Source of the DNA: JAWABC01 sp043810595
GTDB lineage: Archaea; Nanobdellota; Nanobdellia; SCGC-AAA011-G17; VGLX01
DNA length: 47,035 nt
Assembly: GCA_043810595.1 (NCBI GenBank)
Contig: JBDRNX010000022.1
Location: forward strand, 1 to 47,035
Direction of reading: 5' to 3'
A program made the position numbers and the translations under genes. Positions 16,750-24,926 of this stretch are shown here, piece by piece. Positions within the stretch are counted from its first letter, which is position 1. Each line of letters starts with the position of its first letter. The notes beneath the pieces are model-generated. The model did no database searches. It worked only from the letters and a program-made list of their open reading frames with translations, and was not told where the DNA came from.

Positions 16750-17273
16750 AAAAAGGACTATACATAATGATGTTGGTACTGACGGTATCCTTCGTAATAG
16801 CACTGCTATGGGACAAGATACCGATAATAAGCAACAGTGTACACTTCGTTTTAGACCCGACATTTGGCAAACTACTCCAACTGGACAGGATAGGGGGATT
16901 CATAGCAATAATATTCGTAATAACACTAGCGATCACGCTGATACAAAAATTCATGTCCGACCAAGAAGCGCTGAAAGAACTGAGAGAAGAACAGAAAAGA
17001 ATGCAAGGAGAGATGAAGCAATACAAGGACGACCCGAAAAAGATGATGGAAATCCAGAAAAAACAGCTGGAAAGCATACCAAAATCATTCGACCTAACAA
17101 CAAAACCGCTGATATACACATCAATACCAATAATACTGTTCTTCAGATGGTTCAACGACGTGTTCAAAACGATAGGGGATGACAAAATATTGGGACTAAA
17201 CTGGATATGGGCATACCTGATAACATCAATCATACTCAGCATAATACTAAGAAAAATACTGAAGGTATACTAA
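16746..17273 (+). CDS. DUF106 membrane insertase (archaeal YidC-like)
   Basis: The 175-residue membrane protein fits the archaeal DUF106 family, related to YidC/Oxa1 and EMC3. It has hydrophobic segments at about 5-22, 50-68, 120-134 and 151-169, with a charged coiled-coil hairpin at about 70-108 between the second and third, which is the cytoplasmic coiled coil of the family. The positions of TM2 and TM3 and the adjacent secY gene support a role in inserting small membrane proteins. Overlap with secY is 4 nt. Confidence 0.9.
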   Translation: MKKGLYIMMLVLTVSFVIALLWDKIPIISNSVHFVLDPTFGKLLQLDRIGGFIAIIFVITLAITLIQKFMSDQEALKELREEQKRMQGEMKQYKDDPKKMMEIQKKQLESIPKSFDLTTKPLIYTSIPIILFFRWFNDVFKTIGDDKILGLNWIWAYLITSIILSIILRKILKVY

Positions 17274-17274
17274 A

Positions 17275-17565
17275 ATGAGAGAGCAAAAATCAAAAAAACA
17301 CAGAATGATAAGGGTGAGAACGCCTGGCGGAAAAAACAAAATAATATACAAAAAGAAAAAACCCGCAAAGGCGCAATGTGCAAGATGCGGAGCAATACTG
17401 AAAGGAGTGCCAACATACAGGGTGTACAAAATGAAGAGACTGCCAAAAACAAAAAAGAGACCTGAAAGGCCATACGGAGGCGTGCTCTGCAGCAAGTGCA
17501 CAAGGGAGTTAATGACTGAAAAGGCACTAAGCATGTACAAAGAAGTCAAGGAAGAAGAAAAATGA
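17275..17565 (+). CDS. rpl34e: Large-subunit ribosomal protein eL34
   Basis: The 96-residue protein has RMIRVRTPGGKNKIIYKKKKPAKAQCARCG near the N-terminus and a second CxxC in LCSKCTREL, together a zinc ribbon. RLPKTKKRPERPYGGVLC is the conserved central element. eL34 is restricted to archaea and eukaryotes. It is flanked by a TAA-N-ATG junction and an ATGA overlap. Confidence 0.95.
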   Translation: MREQKSKKHRMIRVRTPGGKNKIIYKKKKPAKAQCARCGAILKGVPTYRVYKMKRLPKTKKRPERPYGGVLCSKCTRELMTEKALSMYKEVKEEEK

Positions 17566-17849
17566 TAGAAGTAGGAAGAGTATGCATGAAAATAGCAGGA
17601 AGGGATGCCGGAAAGATAGTCGCGATAGTAGACAAAATAGACGATAATTTCGTGATGATAGACGGCAACGTGAAAAGGAAGAGATGCAACATAGCACACC
17701 TAGAACCCCTGCAAGAAGTGCTCAAAATAAAGAAAGGAGCAAGCACGGAAGACGTGAAAGCAGAACTCAAAAAACTAAAAATGCTCAAAGAAAAGGAAAA
17801 AGTAAAAAGAAAACCAAAGGAAAAGAAAGATGCCACAACAAAAAAGTAA
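17562..17849 (+). CDS. rpl14e: Large-subunit ribosomal protein eL14
   Basis: The 95-residue protein is a short archaeal eL14: a KOW-type SH3 barrel with VGRVCMKIAGRDAGKIVAIVDKIDDNFVMIDGNVKRKRCNIAHLEPL (first 55 residues), followed by a helix and a Lys/Glu-rich tail. The last 20 nt overlap prefoldin alpha. In other archaea a cytidylate kinase and TruB gene often follow here; neither is present. Confidence 0.93.
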   Translation: MIEVGRVCMKIAGRDAGKIVAIVDKIDDNFVMIDGNVKRKRCNIAHLEPLQEVLKIKKGASTEDVKAELKKLKMLKEKEKVKRKPKEKKDATTKK

Positions 17850-18255
17850 CGTAAATGAAAAATACCTGGAACTGCAAATCCTAAACCAACAAATAAAACA
17901 GCTGCAACAACAAATAATCAACCTCGAAAACCAAATCATAGAACTGGAAGTTCTCGAAGACAACCTAAACGAACTGAAAAAGGTCAAGGAAGGGACAGAG
18001 ATACTCGTATCCATGGGTGCAGGAATATTCGCAAAAGCACAGCTCAAAGACAACAAAAAAGTGATAGTCAACGTTGGAAGCAGCACCATGGTAAAGAAAG
18101 AAATCGACGAAGCAAAAACACTAGTAACCGACCAAGTAAACCAGATGAAACAGATAATCAACGAAATAACCGAAGAACTGGAAAAAGCGGCCGTAAGAAT
18201 ACAGGGAGCACAGAAAGAAATACAAGAAATGATGGAAAGTAGTAAGAAACCATAA
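17830..18255 (+). CDS. pfdA: Prefoldin alpha subunit
   Basis: The 141-residue protein has the prefoldin shape: two long heptad-repeat helices (about 10-50 and 95-138) joined by a beta-hairpin pair with EGTEILVSMGAGIFAKAQLKDNKKVIVNVGSSTMVKK, which is typical of the alpha subunit with its double hairpin. Two alpha and four beta chains form a jellyfish-shaped holdase that passes unfolded proteins to the thermosome. It is the last gene of the operon. The beta subunit is not in this window. Confidence 0.92.
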   Translation: MPQQKSNVNEKYLELQILNQQIKQLQQQIINLENQIIELEVLEDNLNELKKVKEGTEILVSMGAGIFAKAQLKDNKKVIVNVGSSTMVKKEIDEAKTLVTDQVNQMKQIINEITEELEKAAVRIQGAQKEIQEMMESSKKP

Positions 18256-18261
18256 TAATCA

Positions 18262-18268
18262 TTAAATA
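18262..18268 (+). promoter_or_regulatory. TATA box of the primase gene
   Basis: TTAAATA is centred about 27 nt upstream of the primase ATG at 18292, so the primase has its own leaderless promoter just after the ribosomal operon. Confidence 0.6.
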
Positions 18269-18291
18269 CCTGAAGCTTAAACTACAATTCC

Positions 18292-19791
18292 ATGAACGAG
18301 GTGTTCGAATTCTACTCAAGAAGAGATATACAAAACGAGATACTCAAAATAGCCAAAAACAGGGAAGTGGCAGTAAAGTACGGAGACAAGGGATTCGGAA
18401 AAAGACCGGACATACTACAATTCCCAGGCGACATACTATCAATGGTAAAAGACGGGGCAACATCGTTCCACATATCAGAAGAAAGATGGAGTGATCCATT
18501 ACAACTGAAAGCAGGAATGACAAAAAGACAACTAGACGACCTGAGAACAGGGTGGGATTTGGTTATAGACATAGACTGCAAAGACTTCGAATACTCGAAA
18601 ATAGCAGCCCACCTCGTGATAGAAGCGCTCAAGTACCACAACGTCAAGAACGTAAGCGTAAAATTCAGCGGGAACAAGGGAATGCACATAGCAGTACCCT
18701 TCGAAGCCTTCCCAGAAAAAGTAGAAAACACACCAACAAAACTACGCTTCCCAGACGGACCGAAAGTAATAGCGCTGTACATAGCCAACCTGATAAAAGA
18801 AAAACTAAGCGAAGACTTCCTCAACTACGCGGGAAGCATACAAAAAATAGCAGAAACCTTCGAAAGAAAACCAGAAGACTTGGAGGAATACATCTGCCCA
18901 GAAGACAGAGTACCGCTCATATCAAAACTCAAACAAGACCTAGGCCTGATATGCCCAAAATGCGGAGGACAAGAATACGTTGAATTCAGAGGAGGCATAT
19001 ACCTGTGCAAGAAATGCCCACAGACATTCATGACAAAAACAAGAGACGTAACGCTAGACCTAAAATACATGGAATGCCCTATCTGCAAGAAAAAAAGATA
19101 CGAAAAAAGATTCAACCCATTCAGTATACTAAGCATAGACACTATGCTAATAAGCAACAGACACATGTTCAGAGCACCATACTCTTACCATGAAAAATCA
19201 GGACTGATAAGCATACCCATAAAACCGGAAGATGTTTTGAACTTCAAAAAGGAATGGGCAGAAATAAAAAACGTAAAAATAGAAAACGACTTCCTAAACC
19301 CAGAAAAAGAAAACGATGCGGCAAGATTAATGGTAGAGAGCTTCGACTGGTGGACAAAACAAGAAAAGAAAGAAGAGAAAAAAATGGGAGGAACGTACGA
19401 AGAGGTTAAAGAAGCGATAAGCGAAGAATATTTCCCCCCGTGCATAAAACTGATATCGAAAGGGATACAACATGACGGAAGAAAAAGAGCATTATTTATC
19501 TTGATAAACTTCCTACAAAACGTGGGATGGCCGCACGACAAGGCAAAACAGTACGTAGAAGAATGGAACAAGAAAAACTACGAGCCGCTAAAAGAAGGGT
19601 ATGTGATATCACAACTAAACTACAGGCTTAAGGCACAAAAAATACTCCCGCCAAACTGCGAAAACGTAGCATACTACAAAGACATAGCAGTATGCAACCG
19701 GGACAACTTCTGCGCAACCATAAAAAACCCGGTGAACTATGCGGTAAGGAAGGGAAGGATAAAAAAAACAAAAAACATAGTTAAAAATTAA
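18292..19791 (+). CDS. priS: DNA primase, PriS and PriL C-terminal domain on one chain
   Basis: The 499-residue protein joins the two archaeal primase parts. The catalytic PriS part has DLVIDIDCKDF with the metal-binding pair D93 and D95, VKFSGNKGMHIAVPF (124-137), the third acidic residue in LSIDTMLISNRH (D283) and the nucleotide-binding RAPYSYHEKSGL. Between them are zinc-binding Cys (C221, C224, C239, C242, C262, C265). From about 375 onward it resembles the PriL iron-sulfur domain, with four Cys at 384, 456, 468 and 474 in FPPC, PPNC, AVC and NFC contexts. A single-chain primase is known in Nanoarchaeum and other DPANN. The PriL N-terminal domain appears to be missing. Confidence 0.9.
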   Translation: MNEVFEFYSRRDIQNEILKIAKNREVAVKYGDKGFGKRPDILQFPGDILSMVKDGATSFHISEERWSDPLQLKAGMTKRQLDDLRTGWDLVIDIDCKDFEYSKIAAHLVIEALKYHNVKNVSVKFSGNKGMHIAVPFEAFPEKVENTPTKLRFPDGPKVIALYIANLIKEKLSEDFLNYAGSIQKIAETFERKPEDLEEYICPEDRVPLISKLKQDLGLICPKCGGQEYVEFRGGIYLCKKCPQTFMTKTRDVTLDLKYMECPICKKKRYEKRFNPFSILSIDTMLISNRHMFRAPYSYHEKSGLISIPIKPEDVLNFKKEWAEIKNVKIENDFLNPEKENDAARLMVESFDWWTKQEKKEEKKMGGTYEEVKEAISEEYFPPCIKLISKGIQHDGRKRALFILINFLQNVGWPHDKAKQYVEEWNKKNYEPLKEGYVISQLNYRLKAQKILPPNCENVAYYKDIAVCNRDNFCATIKNPVNYAVRKGRIKKTKNIVKN

Positions 19792-19798
19792 ACTTGCA

Positions 19799-20737
19799 CT
19801 ATTTTATTAAATCACCAGTCCATACTTCTGAAGATTCTTTACGACTGAATACTCTGAAAAGAGATAAAAATGCGACGTAGTGGAAGGGCCACGCCAGAAA
19901 CATGGTAACTGGTAACCCCATGAAAGTTATTCCTTCAAATGGCCAGTTGATATAAGCCCATAGATTATAAATAAGATTCTGGGATTCCATAAACACTGCG
20001 AGGACAAATGAACAAACAAGTATGGAAATTAGAGGGGTAGGATAGCTATGTACAATATCTTTAATAAGCGAATTCTCTTTAATCCTGTATTCAGCATATT
20101 CTAGTACAAACCAGAGACCGAGAAATATTAATAGGATACTCCCAAAAGGGATAACATAAGTAGAGGTTTTACTATACAGATCTTCAGCTTCGATTAATGC
20201 TGTGCCTTGTTTGGAATAGTCCTGGTATATCCACACCACTGAAACTATCAACAAAAACAATCCTATTAGACCCAATGCTGGGAATAAGGTATGTTCCCAC
20301 CTAAATCTTTTTTTAACATGCTTTTTTCCTTTATGAAAATAATCAAATAAAGCCTTTGTAGCCAAGTAACTTTCACATATTAACAAACAATAAACAAAAA
20401 AGCCAGGTATAAGAAACAGGAAATAGGTTATGTAACCCCAATATGGATATATCCATAATTTACCCAACCAATGAGCAACCAATTCAAGAATAAATACGCT
20501 TACTACTGACAATATTGTAAAAGAAATGACATTCTCCTTACTCTTTATTATTTCATTGATGAGTGATTTATGGCGTAGTTTAAGAGTTATTGCATCGCAT
20601 ATCAGTATAACTCCTATCATAAACATAAAATTGAAGAGAATGAGTGAGAATGAATTAATAAATTGCTTGGGAACAAAAAACTGTAGATAAGAAAGAGCAA
20701 ATAATAAAATACCTAGGAAAACCCTCTTTTTTACCAT
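19799..20737 (-). CDS. Multi-pass membrane protein with an internal duplication
   Basis: The 312-residue protein has about eight hydrophobic segments and no family I can name. Two halves look alike: KSLINEIIKSKENVIS followed by VFILELVAHW and LWIYPYWG (about 57-101), and NSLIKDIVHSYPTPLIS followed by VFMESQN and LWAYINWPFEG (about 222-269). Codon use is unlike its neighbours, with many T-ending codons, TTA and ATT in place of the ATA and C-ending codons around it. That suggests recent acquisition. A TATA box lies about 27 nt upstream of the start. Its 3' end lies 7 bp from the primase stop. Confidence 0.6.
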   Translation of the reverse strand: MVKKRVFLGILLFALSYLQFFVPKQFINSFSLILFNFMFMIGVILICDAITLKLRHKSLINEIIKSKENVISFTILSVVSVFILELVAHWLGKLWIYPYWGYITYFLFLIPGFFVYCLLICESYLATKALFDYFHKGKKHVKKRFRWEHTLFPALGLIGLFLLIVSVVWIYQDYSKQGTALIEAEDLYSKTSTYVIPFGSILLIFLGLWFVLEYAEYRIKENSLIKDIVHSYPTPLISILVCSFVLAVFMESQNLIYNLWAYINWPFEGITFMGLPVTMFLAWPFHYVAFLSLFRVFSRKESSEVWTGDLIK

Positions 20738-20758
20738 GCTTATAGTTATAAAGAATGA

Positions 20759-20769
20759 TTTTATAAGTT
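20759..20769 (-). promoter_or_regulatory. TATA box of the duplicated membrane protein
   Basis: The minus strand reads ACTTATAAAA, centred about 27 nt from the ATG at 20737. A second AT-rich palindrome nearer the start (20740-20755) is too close to act as a TATA box. Confidence 0.5.
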
Positions 20770-20907
20770 TATTGGGTTAAATCAATAACTTAGGAATTTT
20801 ACCCCTTTTATTTTTAACGCATATTTTACAAAATATATTTTCTAGGCAATAGACACCCGACATGCACAAAGAAAGAATTTAAAAAAAGCCAAAAAGATAA
20901 AAAGAGC

Positions 20908-21768
20908 ATGATAGCGGTATCAGCCCTGCCAACATACTTATTCTGCCCGAGAAAAATGTACCTGCAGTATGTACTAGAAGTAAAACCCATAGAAGCAGAC
21001 GTAGTCGTAAAAGGAGATGTAAAACACGCGATATTCGACCACATCAACAAAGCAGAGGAAGAAATAGTAAACAGAATAAGCACGGAAAACATACAAGAAG
21101 CGGCGATGATGTACAAACAAGAATACTACAAGGCCATGATGCAGACAATAGAACAAAAACAAGAAGTCATAGAAAAAGTAGGGATAAACAAGATGCAACT
21201 GCTGGAAGAAACATGGCAGAGAATACTGCAAGAAGCAGAAACAAGAGCAAAAAACGTAATAGAGTTTGCACAACAAAACCAGATATTCGGCAAGGAACTG
21301 TGGGACAACTTAAAGCCAAAGTACATCACAGAACTAACGGTAGCATCAAACATACTCAAACTGAGAGGAAGAATAGATAGGGTTGAAGTAGAAGAAGAAA
21401 AATACACACCGATAGAACTCAAAACAGGAAAAATGCCCTTCAACGGAATGTGGCCCGGAGACAGAATACAGTTAGGAGCATACATACTACTGCTGCAAAG
21501 AAAATACAAATCAGAACACGGCTACCTCGAATATGTACAATACGGGGTGAGGAAAAAACTAACAATGGAAGAGCCGCTAAAAAGAGACATAATAACACTT
21601 GTAGGAGAGGTGCATGACACGATAAGAAAAAGAGAACTGCCAAGAAAATGCGACAACCAAAACAAGTGCGCAAGCTGCATAATGAGAAAAGGATGCAGGG
21701 AAATAACTATGAACTACGCACTAGAGAAAGAATCTCCCGAAGATCATGAGAACCCTTATAGCGCTTAG
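20908..21768 (+). CDS. cas4: Cas4-like PD-(D/E)XK nuclease with iron-sulfur Cys, not next to CRISPR
   Basis: The 286-residue protein has the Cas4/RecB nuclease signature. C13 (in LFCPRKMYLQYV) and the C-terminal cysteines at 248, 254, 257 and 263 supply four ligands for a 4Fe-4S cluster. The catalytic set is H40, D157 in GRIDRV, E170 and K172 in IELKTG, and the QLGAY motif at 188-192. A long helical insert (about 45-125) is unusual for Cas4. No cas1, cas2 or repeat array is in the window, so it is a solo enzyme, possibly for end resection or repair beside the primase. A TATA-like GAATTTAAAA lies at 20875-20886. Confidence 0.85.
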   Translation: MIAVSALPTYLFCPRKMYLQYVLEVKPIEADVVVKGDVKHAIFDHINKAEEEIVNRISTENIQEAAMMYKQEYYKAMMQTIEQKQEVIEKVGINKMQLLEETWQRILQEAETRAKNVIEFAQQNQIFGKELWDNLKPKYITELTVASNILKLRGRIDRVEVEEEKYTPIELKTGKMPFNGMWPGDRIQLGAYILLLQRKYKSEHGYLEYVQYGVRKKLTMEEPLKRDIITLVGEVHDTIRKRELPRKCDNQNKCASCIMRKGCREITMNYALEKESPEDHENPYSA

Positions 21769-22282
21769 CAGCAGACCTGAACTTTTTCACATCAACCTTT
21801 ATTCTCTTTTTTACTAACAAAGAAGAAACTTTCCTTGAAGTAAGAAACTGAACAAACTGGGTGACATTCTTAGGAGTTTCAGTGTTCCTGCAACGCTCAA
21901 AATCTATCATGACAGGCTTATTTTTCCTAACTATGACATGCTTGTAAGGATTTGTAAGCTCCTCCTTGTTAACACCCAAAGAATCAAGCTTATGACACTG
22001 CAACAAAACATCATTTATAACCTTCAAAATCTGTTTTTTATTTGCAGAAGCAAAAAAATCAAGAACCCTCAAGCCACCAACAAATTCCATAACAATAAAA
22101 TCCTTACCAAAACAAAAAAGCTTCGGACCGATCTTATGCTTATTCAAAACAACAAGCCAGTAAGCCTCATTACGAAGATTCTCAACAAAATTAGGGTTAG
22201 CAACCTTCCTCACAGCCTTCCTACCTTCATAACAATCAAGATAGACTTTAGACCTCTTACCCTTAGCAAAAAAACCATCCAT
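21707..22282 (-). CDS. COG2112-type predicted serine/threonine kinase
   Basis: The ATG at 22282 is 24 nt from a TATA box and gives 191 residues; the much longer open frame upstream has no kinase sequence. The fold elements are the strand with RKAVRKVANP (candidate ATP lysine at 22 or 26), an alphaC glutamate in NLRNEAYWL (E39), the hinge VMEFVGG, HKLDSLGVNKEELTNPYKHVIV as catalytic region and IDFERC in place of DFG. The HxD motif is degenerate, as in this archaeal family related to RIO kinases. Its last 62 bp lie inside the Cas4 gene on the other strand. Confidence 0.75.
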   Translation of the reverse strand: MDGFFAKGKRSKVYLDCYEGRKAVRKVANPNFVENLRNEAYWLVVLNKHKIGPKLFCFGKDFIVMEFVGGLRVLDFFASANKKQILKVINDVLLQCHKLDSLGVNKEELTNPYKHVIVRKNKPVMIDFERCRNTETPKNVTQFVQFLTSRKVSSLLVKKRIKVDVKKFRSAAKRYKGSHDLREILSLVRSS

Positions 22283-22300
22283 AGACAATCTAATAGAAAG

Positions 22301-22314
22301 GTATATAAATAAAT
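22301..22314. promoter_or_regulatory. Shared bidirectional TATA element
   Basis: GTATATAAATAAAT lies between two divergent genes. TTTATATA on the minus strand is about 24 nt from the kinase ATG, and TATAAATA on the plus strand is about 27 nt from the ATG at 22335. Both spacings fit leaderless transcription, so one AT-rich element may serve both genes. Confidence 0.55.
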
Positions 22315-22334
22315 CTTTCCTCAAATGAAATAAC

Positions 22335-24392
22335 ATGAAAAAGAGGTTAATAGGGCTTCTAATAGCATTTACAATACTAGCAATATCAGCCCAAGCAGCA
22401 GACACAAACTTCAGCATACAAAAATCATACGACTGGCTGCTAGACCAAAAAACCAACGGAAGTTTCGGAAGCATAATAGACAACTCAGCGTCCGTACTTG
22501 CGCTGAAGGCATCAGGATATAATCCGCAGGACACGATAGAATATTTAGCATCGCAAGAAAACACACAACACTGCTGGCCAAAAACAAGCTGCAGAACCAA
22601 AGAAACAACATTCGTAATTCTAGCATATGACATAATGGGAACAGCAACAGAAGACGCAGAAACATGGATGAAAAACGCACAGTCAGCAGCGCTGCAATCA
22701 GGAAACTGGTGGCTGGAAGTAGCAACAACAGACACAGGAACATGCACGGTAAAGTACACAAAAAACAACCAGGAAGTCACAAAAACAATAAAAGTGGACA
22801 ACGGAAGATTCACAGACTGCGGCAACACAACATTCCTAAACATAAACAACTGCATAGAAGCAAACTTCGTAAAAAACTTCCCAACAATAAAAATGTACGT
22901 AGACTGCGGAACATTAAGCAACGCACTAATATCATTAATCTACAACTCAGCAAACTCATACTATATCTTAACAGACTCGCAAAGTAAAGTTGCCGAAATA
23001 ACAATAGAGAACGGATGCTTCGGTGTCGGTTATAAGGACCCGGCATGCAACTACGAGTCAACCCTATACGCAAACTGGGCACTCACTGAAATAGACTCAG
23101 ACACAAGCTCAAAAATTTACCTAACCGACAATTATGACAAAACAAACACACTACACAACGCACTACTATTCCTAACACTAGGAGACAAAAAATACCTAGA
23201 CGAACTACAAGCAAGACAGAGAAGCGACGGAAGCTGGGACAACGACGTATACAGGACAGCAGTAGCCGTACTCGCCATGAAAGAAATGGCAGACTACGGC
23301 AACGAAGTAAACGAAGCCATAGAATGGCTGAAAACAAAACAAAAAACAGACGGATCATTTGGAGACGTAACAACAACAGCAATAGTGCTTTACGCTGCAT
23401 TCACAGAAGGAGAAGTGGAATTCCCATCATGCACCAACGGCAGAAGAGACTCAGGCGAAAGAGGGGTTGACTGCGGAGGAGTATGCCAACAATATGACGA
23501 CTGCTGCAACAACGGAGTAAAAGATGAGGATGAAGAAGGTGTAGACTGCGGAGATATATGCAACATAGACTGTCCAGAAATAGTATGTGACGAAGACGGA
23601 AAATGCGAAGAAGACCAAGGAGAAGACTGCCAGAACTGCCCGGAAGATTGCGAAACTTGTGCTGGAGTGTGCAACAACGACGGATTCTGCGATGAATACG
23701 CAGGGGAAGACTGCAACAACTGCCCTGACGACTGCGGAAGCTGTCAAAAAGAAGTATGCGACAACAACAGAGTATGTGACTATGACCTAGTGAGCAGGGG
23801 CTACGATGAGTACTATGAGAATGAAAACTCGGACAACTGCCCTGACGACTGCTACTGCGGTGACCTAATCTGCGACGACGCAGAAAACTATGCAACCTGC
23901 CCGGGAGATTGCGCAGAATTAGAAGGGTGCGGTGACGGAACTTGTGACGTAACAACAGAGACAGAAGGCAACTGCCCAGAAGACTGCGCAGAACAACCAC
24001 TGGCATGCAACAATGACGGAACATGCGATGAAGAAGAGGGATGCAGCTGCGAAGACTGCAAAGACGAGGAAATATGCAAGACGGGAGGAGGGTTCCCCTG
24101 GTGGATAGTCCTGATATTACTGGTATTGCTGCTGGTTGTGGTAGCATACATATACCTCAAGAAAAAAGGAGGCAAGAAAAAAGGACCAGAACTATTCGGA
24201 TTCGGCAAGCCACTACTAAGGAAACCGGAAATAAAAGAGTTCAAGCCGCTGCCGATGAAAGAAATGAAACCAGAAAAGAAACAGGCAACAGTAACCATAA
24301 CACCAGCAAAAGCCAAGGGAGAATCCAGCAAAGTAGAACAGGAACTTGAAAAATCACTAAGAGAAGCAAAAAAACTGCTAGGAAAGAAATAA
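22335..24392 (+). CDS. Surface protein: alpha/alpha-toroid repeats, Cys-rich stalk, membrane anchor
   Basis: The 685-residue protein has a signal peptide (about 1-21), then repeats of the squalene-cyclase/prenyltransferase type: SYDWLLDQKTNGSFG (31-45), LDELQARQRSDGSWDND and IEWLKTKQKTDGSFGD (about 293-340), each with Q-xx-DGS(W/F). Residues about 365-580 are a Cys/Asp/Asn stalk of repeated CNNDGxCDxxxGEDCxNCPDDC units. A membrane helix follows at about 588-608 and then a basic Lys-rich tail inside the cell. The toroid probably binds or works on something at the cell surface; I cannot tell what, and no cyclase DxDD-type acid motif is evident. Confidence 0.7.
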   Translation: MKKRLIGLLIAFTILAISAQAADTNFSIQKSYDWLLDQKTNGSFGSIIDNSASVLALKASGYNPQDTIEYLASQENTQHCWPKTSCRTKETTFVILAYDIMGTATEDAETWMKNAQSAALQSGNWWLEVATTDTGTCTVKYTKNNQEVTKTIKVDNGRFTDCGNTTFLNINNCIEANFVKNFPTIKMYVDCGTLSNALISLIYNSANSYYILTDSQSKVAEITIENGCFGVGYKDPACNYESTLYANWALTEIDSDTSSKIYLTDNYDKTNTLHNALLFLTLGDKKYLDELQARQRSDGSWDNDVYRTAVAVLAMKEMADYGNEVNEAIEWLKTKQKTDGSFGDVTTTAIVLYAAFTEGEVEFPSCTNGRRDSGERGVDCGGVCQQYDDCCNNGVKDEDEEGVDCGDICNIDCPEIVCDEDGKCEEDQGEDCQNCPEDCETCAGVCNNDGFCDEYAGEDCNNCPDDCGSCQKEVCDNNRVCDYDLVSRGYDEYYENENSDNCPDDCYCGDLICDDAENYATCPGDCAELEGCGDGTCDVTTETEGNCPEDCAEQPLACNNDGTCDEEEGCSCEDCKDEEICKTGGGFPWWIVLILLVLLLVVVAYIYLKKKGGKKKGPELFGFGKPLLRKPEIKEFKPLPMKEMKPEKKQATVTITPAKAKGESSKVEQELEKSLREAKKLLGKK

Positions 24393-24809
24393 TCACTTAT
24401 TCTCTTTTTCCTTACCCTTCAAATAAACGTTCTCTGCAGCAAGCTGCTTAGCAGTAAAAGCATAATGGTGCAGCTGTGCAAGCAACTCGTTAAGCAGGTA
24501 AGCATAATCAACACCGGACAACTCAACCTTCTCAGGAGAAATAATCTCGACAGAAGAAGGCATGTAATCAAAGCAGACATCCATAAGCTTCTTCAAAGAA
24601 ACAGCCTCTATATCAACATCAGAAAAACTACTCCACATGGGTTTTATCTTGTCATTCTGCTCAGCAGCATACGTGGCATCCTTAAGAAGCTTCACACCCT
24701 CCTCCTTCTTCAACTTATCAATAACCATCTTCATGGTCTGATCAACATGCTCCTTAGGAGAACCTAGAAGCTCGATAACAAGCTTTGCTCTAATTTTTTG
24801 ATTTTCCAT
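24393..24809 (-). CDS. Hypothetical soluble protein
   Basis: This 138-residue protein has no signal peptide. Its start has the style of an ACT- or ferredoxin-like strand-helix unit: KIRAKLVIELLGSPKEHVDQTMKMVIDKLKKEEGVKLL, followed by a variable part and a C-terminal helix (VDYAYLLNELLAQLHHYAFTAKQLAAENVYLKGKEKENK). I do not recognise it. A TATA box (24832-24841) is about 27 nt upstream, so it is probably leaderless. Its stop abuts the convergent surface-protein stop with no base between. Confidence 0.6.
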   Translation of the reverse strand: MENQKIRAKLVIELLGSPKEHVDQTMKMVIDKLKKEEGVKLLKDATYAAEQNDKIKPMWSSFSDVDIEAVSLKKLMDVCFDYMPSSVEIISPEKVELSGVDYAYLLNELLAQLHHYAFTAKQLAAENVYLKGKEKENK

Positions 24810-24926
24810 AACAAAACAACAAAATTAATGGTTTAATAAAGTTTCGATAAAATACACGTTATTACAAAATAGTAATTATTTGACATAAAATCTTATAAAT
24901 AAAAAAGCCTAAAAAAACCAAGCAAA

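Noticed and set aside
22283..22921. N-terminal extension of the kinase frame
   Set aside because: The extra 213 codons run antisense to the surface protein, contain no kinase sequence and start upstream of the TATA box; the ATG at 22282 fits the promoter.
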